From RUG705 sp934101175 (GTDB lineage: Bacteria > Bacillota_I > Bacilli_A > RF39 > UBA660), in NCBI GenBank assembly GCA_934101175.1, contig CAKOQC010000002.1, positions 62,001 through 126,000 on the forward strand: DNA of 64,000 nucleotides, given 5' to 3'. Of the stretch, positions 6,999 to 16,250 are shown piece by piece (the first letter of the stretch is position 1; every line of letters starts with the position of its first letter). Both the position numbers and the translations under genes were made by a program. Below the pieces are notes generated by a model. It worked only from the letters and a program-made list of their open reading frames with translations, was not told where the DNA came from and did not search any database.

Positions 6999-8049
6999 TA
7001 AACAAGCAAAAGAATTTATGAAAGCTGTTGATGAGATAGTTAAAGAAAAGGGAATAGATAAAGATGTTATTATCGAAGCTATGGAATCAGGAATGGCTAA
7101 TGCTTATAAAAAGAACACTGGTATAGCTAATGTTAAAGCTAAAGTTAATCCTGAAACAGGACAAATTAGATTATTTACTTATAAGATAGTTGTTCCTGAA
7201 GTTACTGATGAAGAGACACAAATATCACTTGAAGATGCTAAGAAAATTGTAGATGATATTCAAGTAGATGAAACTATCGATACAGAAGTTAAAATTATTC
7301 CAGAAGAATTTGGAAGAGTAGCAGTATTATCTGCTAAACAAATAATTGTACAAAAAGTTAAGGAAGCAGAAAAAAATCTTGTTAATGAAGAATTTAAAGA
7401 TAAACAAGATGAAATACTTATAGGTACTTTATCAAGAGAAGACTCTAAGAACTATTATGTTGATTTAGGTAGAGCTCATGGAGTATTACCTAAGGATGAA
7501 ATTATTCCGGGAGAAAAATTAGTAATGGGATCTTCAATAAAGGTATATGTTTCTAAAATAGAATTTGGTACTAAAGGAATATTTATATTATTATCTAGAA
7601 GTCATTATGGATTTGTTAAAAGACTTCTTGAAAATGAAATACCTGAACTTAGTGATGGCACAGTAATGTTATATTCAGTAGCAAGAGATGCTGGTAATAG
7701 AAGTAAAATCGCAGTATATACTGAATATGATAAAGTTGATCCAGTAGGAGCTATTATTGGAGAAAAAGGATCTAGAATTAATAGAGTTCTTAACCAATTA
7801 AATGGGGAGAAAATAGATGTAATTTTATATGATAAAGATCCTGTTAAGTTTATACAAAATGCACTTAGTCCTGCTAAAGATGTAGAAGTTAGAATTATAG
7901 ATGAAAAGAACAAAGAAGCTTTAGCTATCGTAAATAATGAAAACTCTTCTTTAGCTATAGGTAAAAAAGGACAAAATGTTAAGTTAGCATCTAGATTAAC
8001 TAAATATAAAATTATTATTAAAAAAGCTGGAGAACTTGATGAAGAATAA
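6991..8049 (+). CDS. nusA: Transcription termination/antitermination factor NusA
   Basis: 352 residues. An N-terminal RNA polymerase-binding domain (FMKAVDEIVKEKGIDKD) is followed by an S1 domain (EILIGTLSREDSKNYYVDLG) and two KH domains (AIIGEKGSRINRVLNQLNGE and AIGKKGQNVKLASRL). It modulates pausing, termination and rRNA antitermination. The ATG at 6991 overlaps the rimP stop and has a GAAGGGTGG ribosome site. A longer upstream reading from 6961 would run inside rimP and lacks family similarity. Confidence 0.95.
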   Translation: MNSKQAKEFMKAVDEIVKEKGIDKDVIIEAMESGMANAYKKNTGIANVKAKVNPETGQIRLFTYKIVVPEVTDEETQISLEDAKKIVDDIQVDETIDTEVKIIPEEFGRVAVLSAKQIIVQKVKEAEKNLVNEEFKDKQDEILIGTLSREDSKNYYVDLGRAHGVLPKDEIIPGEKLVMGSSIKVYVSKIEFGTKGIFILLSRSHYGFVKRLLENEIPELSDGTVMLYSVARDAGNRSKIAVYTEYDKVDPVGAIIGEKGSRINRVLNQLNGEKIDVILYDKDPVKFIQNALSPAKDVEVRIIDEKNKEALAIVNNENSSLAIGKKGQNVKLASRLTKYKIIIKKAGELDEE

Positions 8050-8302
8050 AAAAATACCAATGAGAAGTTGTGTTATTACAAAAGAAAAGTTACCTAAAGG
8101 TGAACTGCTTAGAATAGTAAAATGTCCTGATGGCACTATTTGTGTTGATGAAACAGGAAAATTAAATGGTAGAGGAGCATATATTAAAAAAGATATTAGT
8201 GTCTTAGAAAAAGCAATTAAAAGTAAAATACTAGAAAGAGTATTAGAAACAAAGATTGACGATGAGGTATATGAAAAAATAAAAAATATAATTAATAATT
8301 AG
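8039..8302 (+). CDS. rnpM: RNase P-modulating RNA-binding protein RnpM (YlxR)
   Basis: An 87-residue DUF448 protein with the family pattern MRSCVITKEKLPKGELLRIV and GRGAYI. YlxR/RnpM binds RNA and has been reported to affect RNase P. It overlaps the end of nusA. ATG 8039 is preceded by GGAG at 8029-8032. It holds its conserved position between nusA and infB. The neighbouring ylxQ found in many Bacilli is absent. Confidence 0.92.
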   Translation: MKNKKIPMRSCVITKEKLPKGELLRIVKCPDGTICVDETGKLNGRGAYIKKDISVLEKAIKSKILERVLETKIDDEVYEKIKNIINN

Positions 8303-8315
8303 GAGGTGTTTTATA

Positions 8316-10457
8316 ATGATGAGTGTAATGGAATATGCAAGTGATGTTAATAAAAAGACTGATTATATTTTAGAATTATGTAAAAAGTTAGATATTAAAG
8401 TTAATTCTTTAGAAGATATGCTAACAGATGATGACATAATACTTCTTGATAATGAAATTGAAAACACTGATTTTAACGAAGAAGAATCTTTAGAAGAAGA
8501 AAACGAGAAAATAGATGATGATTTTGAAGATTCTTATGTAGAAGAACTTGAAGAAGTAGAAGTAGAAGCTACTATTAAGAAGAAAAAGAATAATAAGAGT
8601 AAAAAAGATAATAATAACAAGAATGAAAATAAGAATGAGAAGTTTGCTAAGCAAAAGAAAGAGATGTATAAACATAAGGAGAAATTACAATCTAATATAA
8701 ATACACAAGATGATTCTATCGTGTTATATACTGAGGGTATGAGTGTAGCAGATTTGGCTAATAAACTTAATAAGAATGTTGCAGAAATTATTAAGAAATT
8801 AATGAGTTTAGGCAAGATTATGAATTTAAATGCAACTATTGATTTTGAAACAGCAGAAATCTTAGCTTTGGAATATGGAAAAACTTTAAAGAAGGATTCT
8901 ACTAGAGATGAATTTAATTTTGAAGAATTGGAAATTATTGATGATGAGAATGACTTAATAGAAAGACCTCCAGTAATTACTATTATGGGACATGTTGACC
9001 ATGGTAAAACAACACTTCTTGATACGATTAGAAAGACTAATGTAGTAGCAGGAGAAGCTGGAGGAATTACACAACATATAGGTGCATATCAAATTATATA
9101 TAACGATAAGCCTATTACCTTTATTGATACTCCTGGCCATGCAGCATTTACTGAGATGAGAGCTAGAGGAGCTAGTATTACTGATATTGTTATTATAATA
9201 GTAGCTGCTGATGATGGAGTTATGCCACAAACAAAAGAAGCTATCGACCATGCTAAAGCAGCAGGCGTACCAATAGTAGTAGCAGTTAATAAGATTGATA
9301 AACCTAATGCTAATCCTGATAGGGTACTTACAGAGATGAGCCAAAATGGAATTACTCCTGATACTTGGGGTGGAGATACTTTGTTTGTAAATATTTCTGC
9401 TAAAACAGGAGAGGGTATTCCTGAATTATTGGATAACTTACTATTGATTGCAGAGATGCAAGAACTTAAAGCTAATCCTAATAGATATGCATCAGGAACG
9501 GTAATTGAAGCTAAGGTAGATAAAAATGAGGGTGTTGTTAGTACAGTTCTCATTCAAAATGGTACTTTAAGATTAGGTGATGCTGTCGTAGTAGGCAATT
9601 ATGCTGGTAAGATTAGAACTCTTAAAAATGATAAGGGTGAGAACTTAGTAGAAGCTAGTCCTTCAATGCCAGTATCTATTACCGGTATTAGTGAAAGCCC
9701 ATCAGCAGGAGACAAGTTTATGGCTTTTGAAAATGAAAAGAAAGCTAAAGCTATTTCAGAAGAAAGAATAAGACAAGCTAAAAAGAGAAGTCTTGGTAGC
9801 AATAATTCAGTTTCATTAGATGATTTATTTAATAGAATTGAAGCTGGAGAAAAAGAAATTAATGTTATTTTGAAAGCAGATGTTAAGGGTAGTGAAGAAG
9901 CTGTTAAGAATTCTTTACTTAAACTTGATGTTGAGGGAATAAGAGTTAATGTTATCAGGAGTAGTATTGGTGCTATTACAGAAAGTGATGTTGTTTTAGC
10001 AGCAGCTTCTAAAGCTATTATTATTGGTTTTAACGTTAGACCTAATAATAAGATAGTTGAATATGCTAAAGAAAAAGGTGTAGATATTAGACTTTATAAT
10101 ATTATATATAAAGTAGTTGAAGAAATGGAAGCTGCTATGAAAGGTAAACTTGAACCTATTTATGAAGAAAAAGTTCTAGGTCAAGCAGAAGTTAGGAAAC
10201 TATTTAAATTTTCTAAAGTTGGAACAATTGCTGGTAGTTATATTATATCTGGAATTGTTAGAAGAGATGCTAAAGCAAGAATTATTCGTGATGGAGTAGT
10301 TATATATGATGGTAATATCAATTCAATAGCTAGAGAAAAAGATCAAGTTAAGGAAGTTAAACAAGGAATTGAATGTGGTATTACTATAGAGAATTATAAT
10401 GATATTAAAGAAGGCGACATTATTGAAGCCTATGAAATTGTTGAGGTAAAGAGATAA
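8316..10457 (+). CDS. infB: Translation initiation factor IF-2
   Basis: A 713-residue GTPase that places initiator tRNA on the 30S subunit. A long acidic then Lys/Asn-rich N-terminal region (residues ~45-130) precedes the IF2-N domain (GMSVADLANKLNKNVAEIIK, from 141). The G domain has GHVDHGKT at 225-232, DTPGHAAF and NKID, followed by the C-terminal IF2 domains (GQAEVRKLFKF). The ribosome site AGGAGGTG precedes ATG 8316. Confidence 0.97.
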   Translation: MMSVMEYASDVNKKTDYILELCKKLDIKVNSLEDMLTDDDIILLDNEIENTDFNEEESLEEENEKIDDDFEDSYVEELEEVEVEATIKKKKNNKSKKDNNNKNENKNEKFAKQKKEMYKHKEKLQSNINTQDDSIVLYTEGMSVADLANKLNKNVAEIIKKLMSLGKIMNLNATIDFETAEILALEYGKTLKKDSTRDEFNFEELEIIDDENDLIERPPVITIMGHVDHGKTTLLDTIRKTNVVAGEAGGITQHIGAYQIIYNDKPITFIDTPGHAAFTEMRARGASITDIVIIIVAADDGVMPQTKEAIDHAKAAGVPIVVAVNKIDKPNANPDRVLTEMSQNGITPDTWGGDTLFVNISAKTGEGIPELLDNLLLIAEMQELKANPNRYASGTVIEAKVDKNEGVVSTVLIQNGTLRLGDAVVVGNYAGKIRTLKNDKGENLVEASPSMPVSITGISESPSAGDKFMAFENEKKAKAISEERIRQAKKRSLGSNNSVSLDDLFNRIEAGEKEINVILKADVKGSEEAVKNSLLKLDVEGIRVNVIRSSIGAITESDVVLAAASKAIIIGFNVRPNNKIVEYAKEKGVDIRLYNIIYKVVEEMEAAMKGKLEPIYEEKVLGQAEVRKLFKFSKVGTIAGSYIISGIVRRDAKARIIRDGVVIYDGNINSIAREKDQVKEVKQGIECGITIENYNDIKEGDIIEAYEIVEVKR

Positions 10458-11122
10458 TGGCTGATAGAAGAAAACTTACAGAGAATGAATATCTTGCTAG
10501 AAAAATAGCAAGTATTGATTATGATATGATTGAACAAAAAGAAGGTACTTTCATGTACAATAACTTTTCAGGACATTCTTTTAGTTTTTCAACTTATGAT
10601 ATAGGAAGAAATTGGTTTAATGAAGGACATACTTTAGAAGAGTTTGATGCGCTTGGTGAAGATAGTAGCTACTATGAAATTAAGAAATATAAGAAAGACT
10701 ATGATACATTTGTTATAGGTTTTACAACTGCTAAGCGTCAAAAAGGTATTAAAGATAGAGTTTATAATATTGGTAAAGCCGATTTCAACAAGGGAATAGC
10801 ATTTGAAAATATTGCTGATATATATAAAAAGAATTCAGATTATTTAAGTGGATATTTAGAAGAAATGGGCAAAAATTGGTTCTTACAGGGAAGTAGTATA
10901 GAAGAAGCTGATGAGAAATTTAAGAATAATGGTAACTTCTTAGATGGATACTATAAACAATTAGGAAGAGATTGGTGTATGAACCAGAAAGATGTTAATG
11001 ATAATGAACTTAATGCTTTTATACCTGGAGATAATAAATTAAAACAAAGATTTATAAGTAGTTTCTCTAAAGGATATCAAGAAATTTTAGGGGAACAACA
11101 AACTAAAACAACTAAAAAATAA
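10457..11122 (+). CDS. Repeat-containing protein of unknown function in the infB-rbfA interval
   Basis: 221 residues, starting at the infB stop codon (ATAATGG), so cotranscribed and coupled. I do not recognise it. It holds imperfect repeats of an [I/M/L]G[R/K]xxF/WxxG-type unit: YDIGRNWFNEG (~49), YNIGKADFNKG (~103), EMGKNWFLQG (~136) and QLGRDWCMN (~170). The last two are each preceded by an SGYLE or DGYYK motif. It has no signal peptide or membrane segment and a charged tail. In Bacillus the YlxP gene occupies this slot, but this is not YlxP-like. Confidence 0.6.
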   Translation: MADRRKLTENEYLARKIASIDYDMIEQKEGTFMYNNFSGHSFSFSTYDIGRNWFNEGHTLEEFDALGEDSSYYEIKKYKKDYDTFVIGFTTAKRQKGIKDRVYNIGKADFNKGIAFENIADIYKKNSDYLSGYLEEMGKNWFLQGSSIEEADEKFKNNGNFLDGYYKQLGRDWCMNQKDVNDNELNAFIPGDNKLKQRFISSFSKGYQEILGEQQTKTTKK

Positions 11123-11157
11123 TAATAACTCTTAAGTAGATTTGAGGAGGTATGATT

Positions 11158-11496
11158 ATGAGTGTTAAATTAGAAAGACTTAACAATACTTTTGTAGAAA
11201 AAATTAGTGAAATATTACATGACGAAGTTAAAGATAAAGAAGTTAAGTTTGTAACTATTACAGAAGTTAGAATTACAAATGATTTATCTTATGCGAAAGT
11301 ATACTTTACAACATTAGATGAAGACAAGAAAAAAGTTACTGATTCTTTAAACAAAGCTAGTGGCTTTATTAGAAGTGCTTTATGTGAGAAAGTACATATT
11401 AGAAAGATGCCAGAAATACACTTTGTTTATGATGAATCTATTGAATATGGAAAGAAGATTGATGATATTATCGAAAGGATAAATAATGAGAAGTAA
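11158..11496 (+). CDS. rbfA: Ribosome-binding factor A
   Basis: A 112-residue KH-fold protein that helps mature the 30S subunit at 16S helix 1. Family signatures are VKFVTITEVRITNDLSYAKV and IRKMPEIHFVYDESIEYG. Two ATGs are possible. The second (11158) is 7 nt after AGGAGG and is preferred over 11152, which lies 1 nt after it. The gene overlaps nrnA by 11 bases. Confidence 0.94.
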   Translation: MSVKLERLNNTFVEKISEILHDEVKDKEVKFVTITEVRITNDLSYAKVYFTTLDEDKKKVTDSLNKASGFIRSALCEKVHIRKMPEIHFVYDESIEYGKKIDDIIERINNEK

Positions 11497-12454
11497 GATT
11501 AAAGAGTTAATCATGAAGAGTAATTCAATAGTCTTACTTACTCATGAAAATCCTGATGGGGATGCTATTGGATGTTCTTTAGCAATGAGTATTCTTTTAG
11601 AAAAGGCTCAAAAAGATGTAGATGTAATTATTTCTAAAATTCCTGAACTTTATAAATCTTTAGAAGATATAGATATTATTAAGAGGGATAGTTCTAAAGA
11701 ATATGATTTAGCTATAGTACTAGATTGTGCTAGTAGAGAGAGAGTAGATCAAGGTAGTGATATTCTTAGTAGATGTAAGAAAATTATAGTTATTGATCAT
11801 CATATTAGTAATACTAGATATGGCGATTTAAATTATGTATTAGGTGAAAGTCCAGCTTGTGCTCAAGTTTTATATGGTTTATTTAAAAGTTGGAAAGTAG
11901 ATATGGATAAGAAGATTGGTACATATCTTATGATAGGGATACTTACAGATACTGGTGGTTTTAGAAATAATAATGTTAATAAAGATACTTATTTAATGTG
12001 TGCTAAAATGATGGAATTAGGTGTGAATATCTATAATTTATATGATAAAATGATAGCAAGAAAAAGTATGGCACAATATCTACTTACAAAAATTGTTCTT
12101 GATAGATTGGTATTTTTCTGTGATGGAAAGATTGCTTACTCTTATATTAATAAAGAAGACTTTTTAAAGTGTGGTGCAAAGTTAGGTGACCATGAAGGAT
12201 TAGTTAATCTTGGTAGAAATATTCAAGGAGTAGAAGTATCAATATTTGTTAGAGAAGATGATAAATACTATATATCTTTTAGATCTAATGGATTAATTAA
12301 AGTTAATAAAATAGCAGCTTTGTTTGGTGGCGGTGGTCATGATATGGCTGCTGGGGCTAATTCAGAGATGAATTTAGATAAACTTAGGGAAAAATTAATA
12401 ATAGAAACTACTAAGGTTTTGGAAGAAAATGATGGGAATACTATTAATAAATAA
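11486..12454 (+). CDS. nrnA: Bifunctional oligoribonuclease/PAP phosphatase NrnA (DHH family)
   Basis: Degrades nano-RNAs and 3'-phosphoadenosine 5'-phosphate. The 322-residue protein has the DHH phosphoesterase motifs THENPDGDAIG, LDCAS and IDHHISN, GILTDTGGFR, and the DHHA1-domain GGGGHDMAAG near residue 286. It sits between rbfA and truB, a common arrangement in Firmicutes, and overlaps both genes. Confidence 0.93.
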   Translation: MRSKIKELIMKSNSIVLLTHENPDGDAIGCSLAMSILLEKAQKDVDVIISKIPELYKSLEDIDIIKRDSSKEYDLAIVLDCASRERVDQGSDILSRCKKIIVIDHHISNTRYGDLNYVLGESPACAQVLYGLFKSWKVDMDKKIGTYLMIGILTDTGGFRNNNVNKDTYLMCAKMMELGVNIYNLYDKMIARKSMAQYLLTKIVLDRLVFFCDGKIAYSYINKEDFLKCGAKLGDHEGLVNLGRNIQGVEVSIFVREDDKYYISFRSNGLIKVNKIAALFGGGGHDMAAGANSEMNLDKLREKLIIETTKVLEENDGNTINK

Positions 12455-13286
12455 ACCTACAGGATATACTAGTAGGGATATTGTCAACATTATTTCTAAA
12501 AAATTTAAAACAAGAAAGGTAGGTCATACAGGAACACTTGATCCTGGAGCTACTGGACTATTAGTAATATGTATTAATAAAGCCTTGAAGGTATGTGAAT
12601 TATTAACTAATCATGATAAAGAATATATAGCAGGTATTACCTTGGGAATAGAAACAGACACGCTAGATATGGATGGTGTGGTCTTATCAACAGAAACTGT
12701 CGATATAGATAAACAGAAAATTATAGAATGTGTTAATTCTTTTAAAAAGACTTATTTACAAGAAGTACCAAAATATTCAGCAATTAAGGTTAATGGAAAA
12801 AAATTGTATGAATATGCTAGAAGTAATACTTATGTAGAACTGCCAAAAAAAGAAGTTACTATTTATGATATTCAGATTATTGATGATATATTATATAAAG
12901 ATGGGAAAGTATATTTTAAGATTAAGTGTCATGTTAGTAAAGGGACTTATATTAGAAGTTTAGTTAGAGATATTGGAGCAAAATTAGGAGTAGTTGCTAC
13001 TATGAATAGTTTAGAAAGAACTAAATTAGGAACTTTTATATTAAGTGATGCTTATACTTTAGAAGATATTATGAATGATAGTTATAAACTTCTTAGTATA
13101 GAAGAGGCTTTACCTGATATTTCTCATTTAGTTGTAGATGATGAAGTAGCCTTTAAAGTTAAAAATGGTGTAGCTATCAACAGATTTGTTGATACAGAAA
13201 TGAAATTTATATTTGACAAAGATAACAATTTATTAGCATTATATAAAAATGATAATGATAAAGCGCGAGTTTACAAAATGTTTTAG
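12429..13286 (+). CDS. truB: tRNA pseudouridine(55) synthase TruB
   Basis: Makes pseudouridine 55 in the T-loop of tRNAs. 285 residues with GILLINKPTGYTSRDIV, GHTGTLDPGATGLL (catalytic Asp) and KGTYIRSLVRDIG. A C-terminal RNA-binding extension is present. Two adjacent ATGs (12429, 12432) follow a GGAAG site inside nrnA. The terminator stem begins within its last codons. Confidence 0.96.
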   Translation: MMGILLINKPTGYTSRDIVNIISKKFKTRKVGHTGTLDPGATGLLVICINKALKVCELLTNHDKEYIAGITLGIETDTLDMDGVVLSTETVDIDKQKIIECVNSFKKTYLQEVPKYSAIKVNGKKLYEYARSNTYVELPKKEVTIYDIQIIDDILYKDGKVYFKIKCHVSKGTYIRSLVRDIGAKLGVVATMNSLERTKLGTFILSDAYTLEDIMNDSYKLLSIEEALPDISHLVVDDEVAFKVKNGVAINRFVDTEMKFIFDKDNNLLALYKNDNDKARVYKMF

Positions 13287-13299
13287 TAAACTCTTTTTT
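13267..13299 (+). terminator. Terminator overlapping the end of truB
   Basis: GAGTTTAC (13267-13274) pairs with GTAAACTC (13286-13293) and is followed by TTTTTT. The left arm is coding sequence of truB. Confidence 0.85.
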
Positions 13300-13330
13300 G
13301 TGTAAAGTCGTTGTTTTAATAGGCTTTTAA

Positions 13331-13359
13331 TATACTTATTTATAAAAAAATGCTATAAT
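13331..13359 (+). promoter_or_regulatory. sufB promoter
   Basis: An extended -10, TGC-TATAAT (13351-13359), with a weak -35-like TATACT 17 nt upstream. Confidence 0.6.
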
Positions 13360-13385
13360 AATGGTGTAGATTGACATGAGGTGAT

Positions 13386-14693
13386 ATGATGAAACTTACA
13401 AGAGATGTCATTAAAGAAATATCAAATATCAAAAATGAACCAGAATGGATGAGAGAATTTAGAATTAAAGCATTCGAATGTTTTGATAAAATGGAGAACC
13501 CAAAATGGGGACCAGAACTAAATATTGATTTTGATACTATTACTTATTATAAGAAAAGAACAGAAGAGCTTACTAATGACTGGGAAAAAATTAGTTGTGC
13601 TATTAGGAATGAGTTTAGAGATTTAGGAGTAATCGATGCAGAAAATAAATATTTAGATGGAATTGGAGCACAATATGATAGTGAAGTAATTTATCATAAT
13701 ATGATTAAAGAATTAGAAGATAAGAATGTTATATTTATGGATACCGATAGTGCTTTAAAGAAATACCCAGAACTATTTAAAAAATACTTTAATAATTTAG
13801 TTAAATATGATGAAAATAAATATACTGCTTTAAATGGGTGTGTTTGGAGTGGAGGAACATTTATCTATATTCCTAAAAATACTAAATTAGATAGACCTTT
13901 ACAAAGTTATTTTAGAATTAATAGTAAAAATATGGGGCAGTTTGAAAGAACATTAATTATAGTAGATGATAATAGTGAGCTTCATTATATAGAGGGGTGT
14001 ACTGCTCCTACATATACAGAAGATGCTTTACATGCAGCAGTTGTAGAAATATATGTTGGTAAAAATGCTAAATGTAGATATACTACTATTCAGAATTGGT
14101 CTAGTGACGTATATAATTTAGTTACTAAAAGAGCTATTGTTGAAGAGAATGGACTAATGGAGTGGATAGATGGAAATGTTGGTGCTAAAACAAATATGAA
14201 ATATCCTTGTTGTATTTTGAATGGTCCTTATGCAAGGGGTAGTTGTATAACAGTAGCAGCTGCTGGTAATGGTCAAATTCAAGATACAGGAGCTAAAATG
14301 ATACATTTAGCTCCATATACAAAAAGTAATATTGTTTCTAAGTCTATTGCTTCAAATGGAGGTAATGCTACTTATAGAGGAACTGTTAGAATTAGTAAAA
14401 ACGCCGTGCATTCTGTTAGCAATGTTAAATGCGATACTATTATATTAGATAAAAAATCTAAAAGTGATACAATACCAACAAATATTGTTGATAATGAAAG
14501 TTCTTATTTAGAACATGAAGCAACAGTATCTAAAATAGAAGAAGATAAGTTATTCTATTTAATGAGTAGAGGTATTGATGAAGATAAAGCTAAAGAATTA
14601 ATAATCTTAGGATTTATTAGTGCTTTTAGAGATGAATTACCAATGGAATATGCTGTTGAGTTAAATAGATTACTTAAAGATAATATTAGTTAG
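13386..14693 (+). CDS. sufB: Fe-S cluster assembly scaffold SufB
   Basis: 435 residues. VWSGGTFIYIPKNTKLDRPL, MGQFERTLIIVDD and HYIEGCTAPTYTEDALHAAV are SufB rather than SufD signatures. SufB forms the SufBCD scaffold on which Fe-S clusters are built, and the clusters of NifJ in this window would depend on it. Unusually, no sufC, sufD, sufS or sufU is adjacent. The gene has its own promoter and is followed by a cell-wall amidase. It is ~30 residues shorter than the Bacillus protein. Confidence 0.93.
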   Translation: MMKLTRDVIKEISNIKNEPEWMREFRIKAFECFDKMENPKWGPELNIDFDTITYYKKRTEELTNDWEKISCAIRNEFRDLGVIDAENKYLDGIGAQYDSEVIYHNMIKELEDKNVIFMDTDSALKKYPELFKKYFNNLVKYDENKYTALNGCVWSGGTFIYIPKNTKLDRPLQSYFRINSKNMGQFERTLIIVDDNSELHYIEGCTAPTYTEDALHAAVVEIYVGKNAKCRYTTIQNWSSDVYNLVTKRAIVEENGLMEWIDGNVGAKTNMKYPCCILNGPYARGSCITVAAAGNGQIQDTGAKMIHLAPYTKSNIVSKSIASNGGNATYRGTVRISKNAVHSVSNVKCDTIILDKKSKSDTIPTNIVDNESSYLEHEATVSKIEEDKLFYLMSRGIDEDKAKELIILGFISAFRDELPMEYAVELNRLLKDNIS

Positions 14694-14719
14694 TATTACA
14701 AAAATTTTTGGAGGTGAAT

Positions 14720-15979
14720 ATGAAGAAATTTTTAATTGTATTACTTATATTACTATTAGGATTTGGAGGGTATATATTATATGATACTAAAACTAAAGAG
14801 AAAATTCCTAGACTAGAAACTTTAGAGGATGTTGTTAGTATTGATGAACTATATGTATATGGTACTCATCTAAATATGCATGGAAAAATTAATAGTGATA
14901 AAAATTTAGAATTTGTATTATACAACGGAGAATTTATTGTTAGAAAGATTAATTTTGAGGATGGAGAATTCAATTTTTCTGATAAAGTTAATGAGGGAAT
15001 ATATTTAGATGATATTCCGAGAGGAAACTATTTCTTATTTTTAAGATACAAAGATACAAATGATAAGGGTGAAGAAATATACAAATATTATAGTTTAAAG
15101 AATGATACGACTTATAAAGAAACAACTTATTATACATTAAGTAATGTTAACAATAAGATTACTATCAATAGTGAAGAAAGTTATCCTACTATGATGATAA
15201 ATGTTGTAGAGAATACTGATAGTAATGTATATGATATAGTACTTGATCCTGGACATGGTGGCATGGATGGTGGTGCTAGTAGATATGGATATAAAGAATC
15301 TGATTTTACATTAGATTTAGCCATGAAAGTTAAAAGTAAATTAGAAGAAGCTGGACTTAAAGTTAAGCTAACTCATGAAGAAGGACAATTAACTACTAAT
15401 AGTAAACTTCCTGAATACGGAGTTCATGGTAGAGCGGTTATTCCTTATGAAGTTCATGCTAAATATGTATTTTCTATTCACTTTAATAGTAATAATTCAG
15501 CTTCAGTTAATGGACTTGAAGTATATACAGCCGATAATATCAACTATGATTATGCTAAAACACTAGCAAAAAACATTACTGATGCTTCTGGACTTAATTA
15601 TTCTACTAATAAGATAAGTAAAGTTATGGATGGTATTTATACAAGAACATTTAAAGAAAGTGATATTGAAAATTCTGCAAAGGAAAATACCGATAAAGGC
15701 AGAGTTCCTTATGATATAACTACTAAATCTAATTATTATTATATTATTAGAGAAACTGGTGGTATTGTTACTGGGGCTTATGTAGATGATAGAAATGAAG
15801 AAATAACAGGTAATCCATATTATAATAGTAATATAGGTAGTGAAGCTTACTTATTAGAACTTGGGTATATTTCTAATAAAGATAATTTAGATAATTTAAT
15901 TAATAATCTTGATAAATATGCTTTAGGAATAGCTAATAGTATTATACCATTATATAAAAAGGTAGATAATAATCAATAA
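14720..15979 (+). CDS. N-acetylmuramoyl-L-alanine amidase (Amidase_3), membrane anchored
   Basis: 419 residues. An N-terminal hydrophobic segment (FLIVLLILLLGFGGYILY) serves as membrane anchor or uncleaved signal. About 155 residues of unknown beta-rich sequence follow. The amidase_3 domain has the zinc ligands His in DPGHGGMDGGA, Glu in YKESDFTLDLA and His in FSIHFNSN, and the catalytic Glu in LLELGYISN. It cuts the MurNAc-L-Ala bond in peptidoglycan, and CwlD-type enzymes make spore cortex. ATG 14720 follows GGAGGTG. TTG 14708 would put that site inside the gene. Confidence 0.9.
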   Translation: MKKFLIVLLILLLGFGGYILYDTKTKEKIPRLETLEDVVSIDELYVYGTHLNMHGKINSDKNLEFVLYNGEFIVRKINFEDGEFNFSDKVNEGIYLDDIPRGNYFLFLRYKDTNDKGEEIYKYYSLKNDTTYKETTYYTLSNVNNKITINSEESYPTMMINVVENTDSNVYDIVLDPGHGGMDGGASRYGYKESDFTLDLAMKVKSKLEEAGLKVKLTHEEGQLTTNSKLPEYGVHGRAVIPYEVHAKYVFSIHFNSNNSASVNGLEVYTADNINYDYAKTLAKNITDASGLNYSTNKISKVMDGIYTRTFKESDIENSAKENTDKGRVPYDITTKSNYYYIIRETGGIVTGAYVDDRNEEITGNPYYNSNIGSEAYLLELGYISNKDNLDNLINNLDKYALGIANSIIPLYKKVDNNQ

Positions 15980-16033
15980 ATAGACAATATATTAATATTT
16001 AGAATACTTAATTATGTAAAGTATGTGTTAAAT

Positions 16034-16076
16034 TTAAGAAAAATTAAAATTACAATTTTAACTTTTCTTTTTTTTG
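16034..16076 (+). terminator. Terminator after the amidase gene
   Basis: An AT-rich inverted repeat (AGAAAAATTAAAATT with AATTTTAACTTTTCT) is followed by a long T-run. The rest of 15980-16250 is AT-rich with no other clear feature except the ssb ribosome site. Confidence 0.65.
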
Positions 16077-16250
16077 CATTTTTTGATAAATAGTATATAA
16101 TTTTAGTATTTTTTTAATTATATTAATAGATAAAGATTTAAATTTTGACTAATTTTTAAATTTGGAATAGGTAAAAGAACTTTTTTTCAATTTTTCGATT
16201 TGATTTATATTATGACGATATGGTATATTTTTCCATGAAAGGAGGAAAAT

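Noticed and set aside
8490..9553. Several minus-strand open frames inside infB
   Set aside because: They mirror an A-rich, stop-poor coding strand and have no ribosome sites; infB is certain.
16160..16200. ComK box (AAAA-N5-TTTT) upstream of ssb
   Set aside because: One such half-box is present, but in DNA this AT-rich it is expected by chance and no correctly spaced partner is clear.
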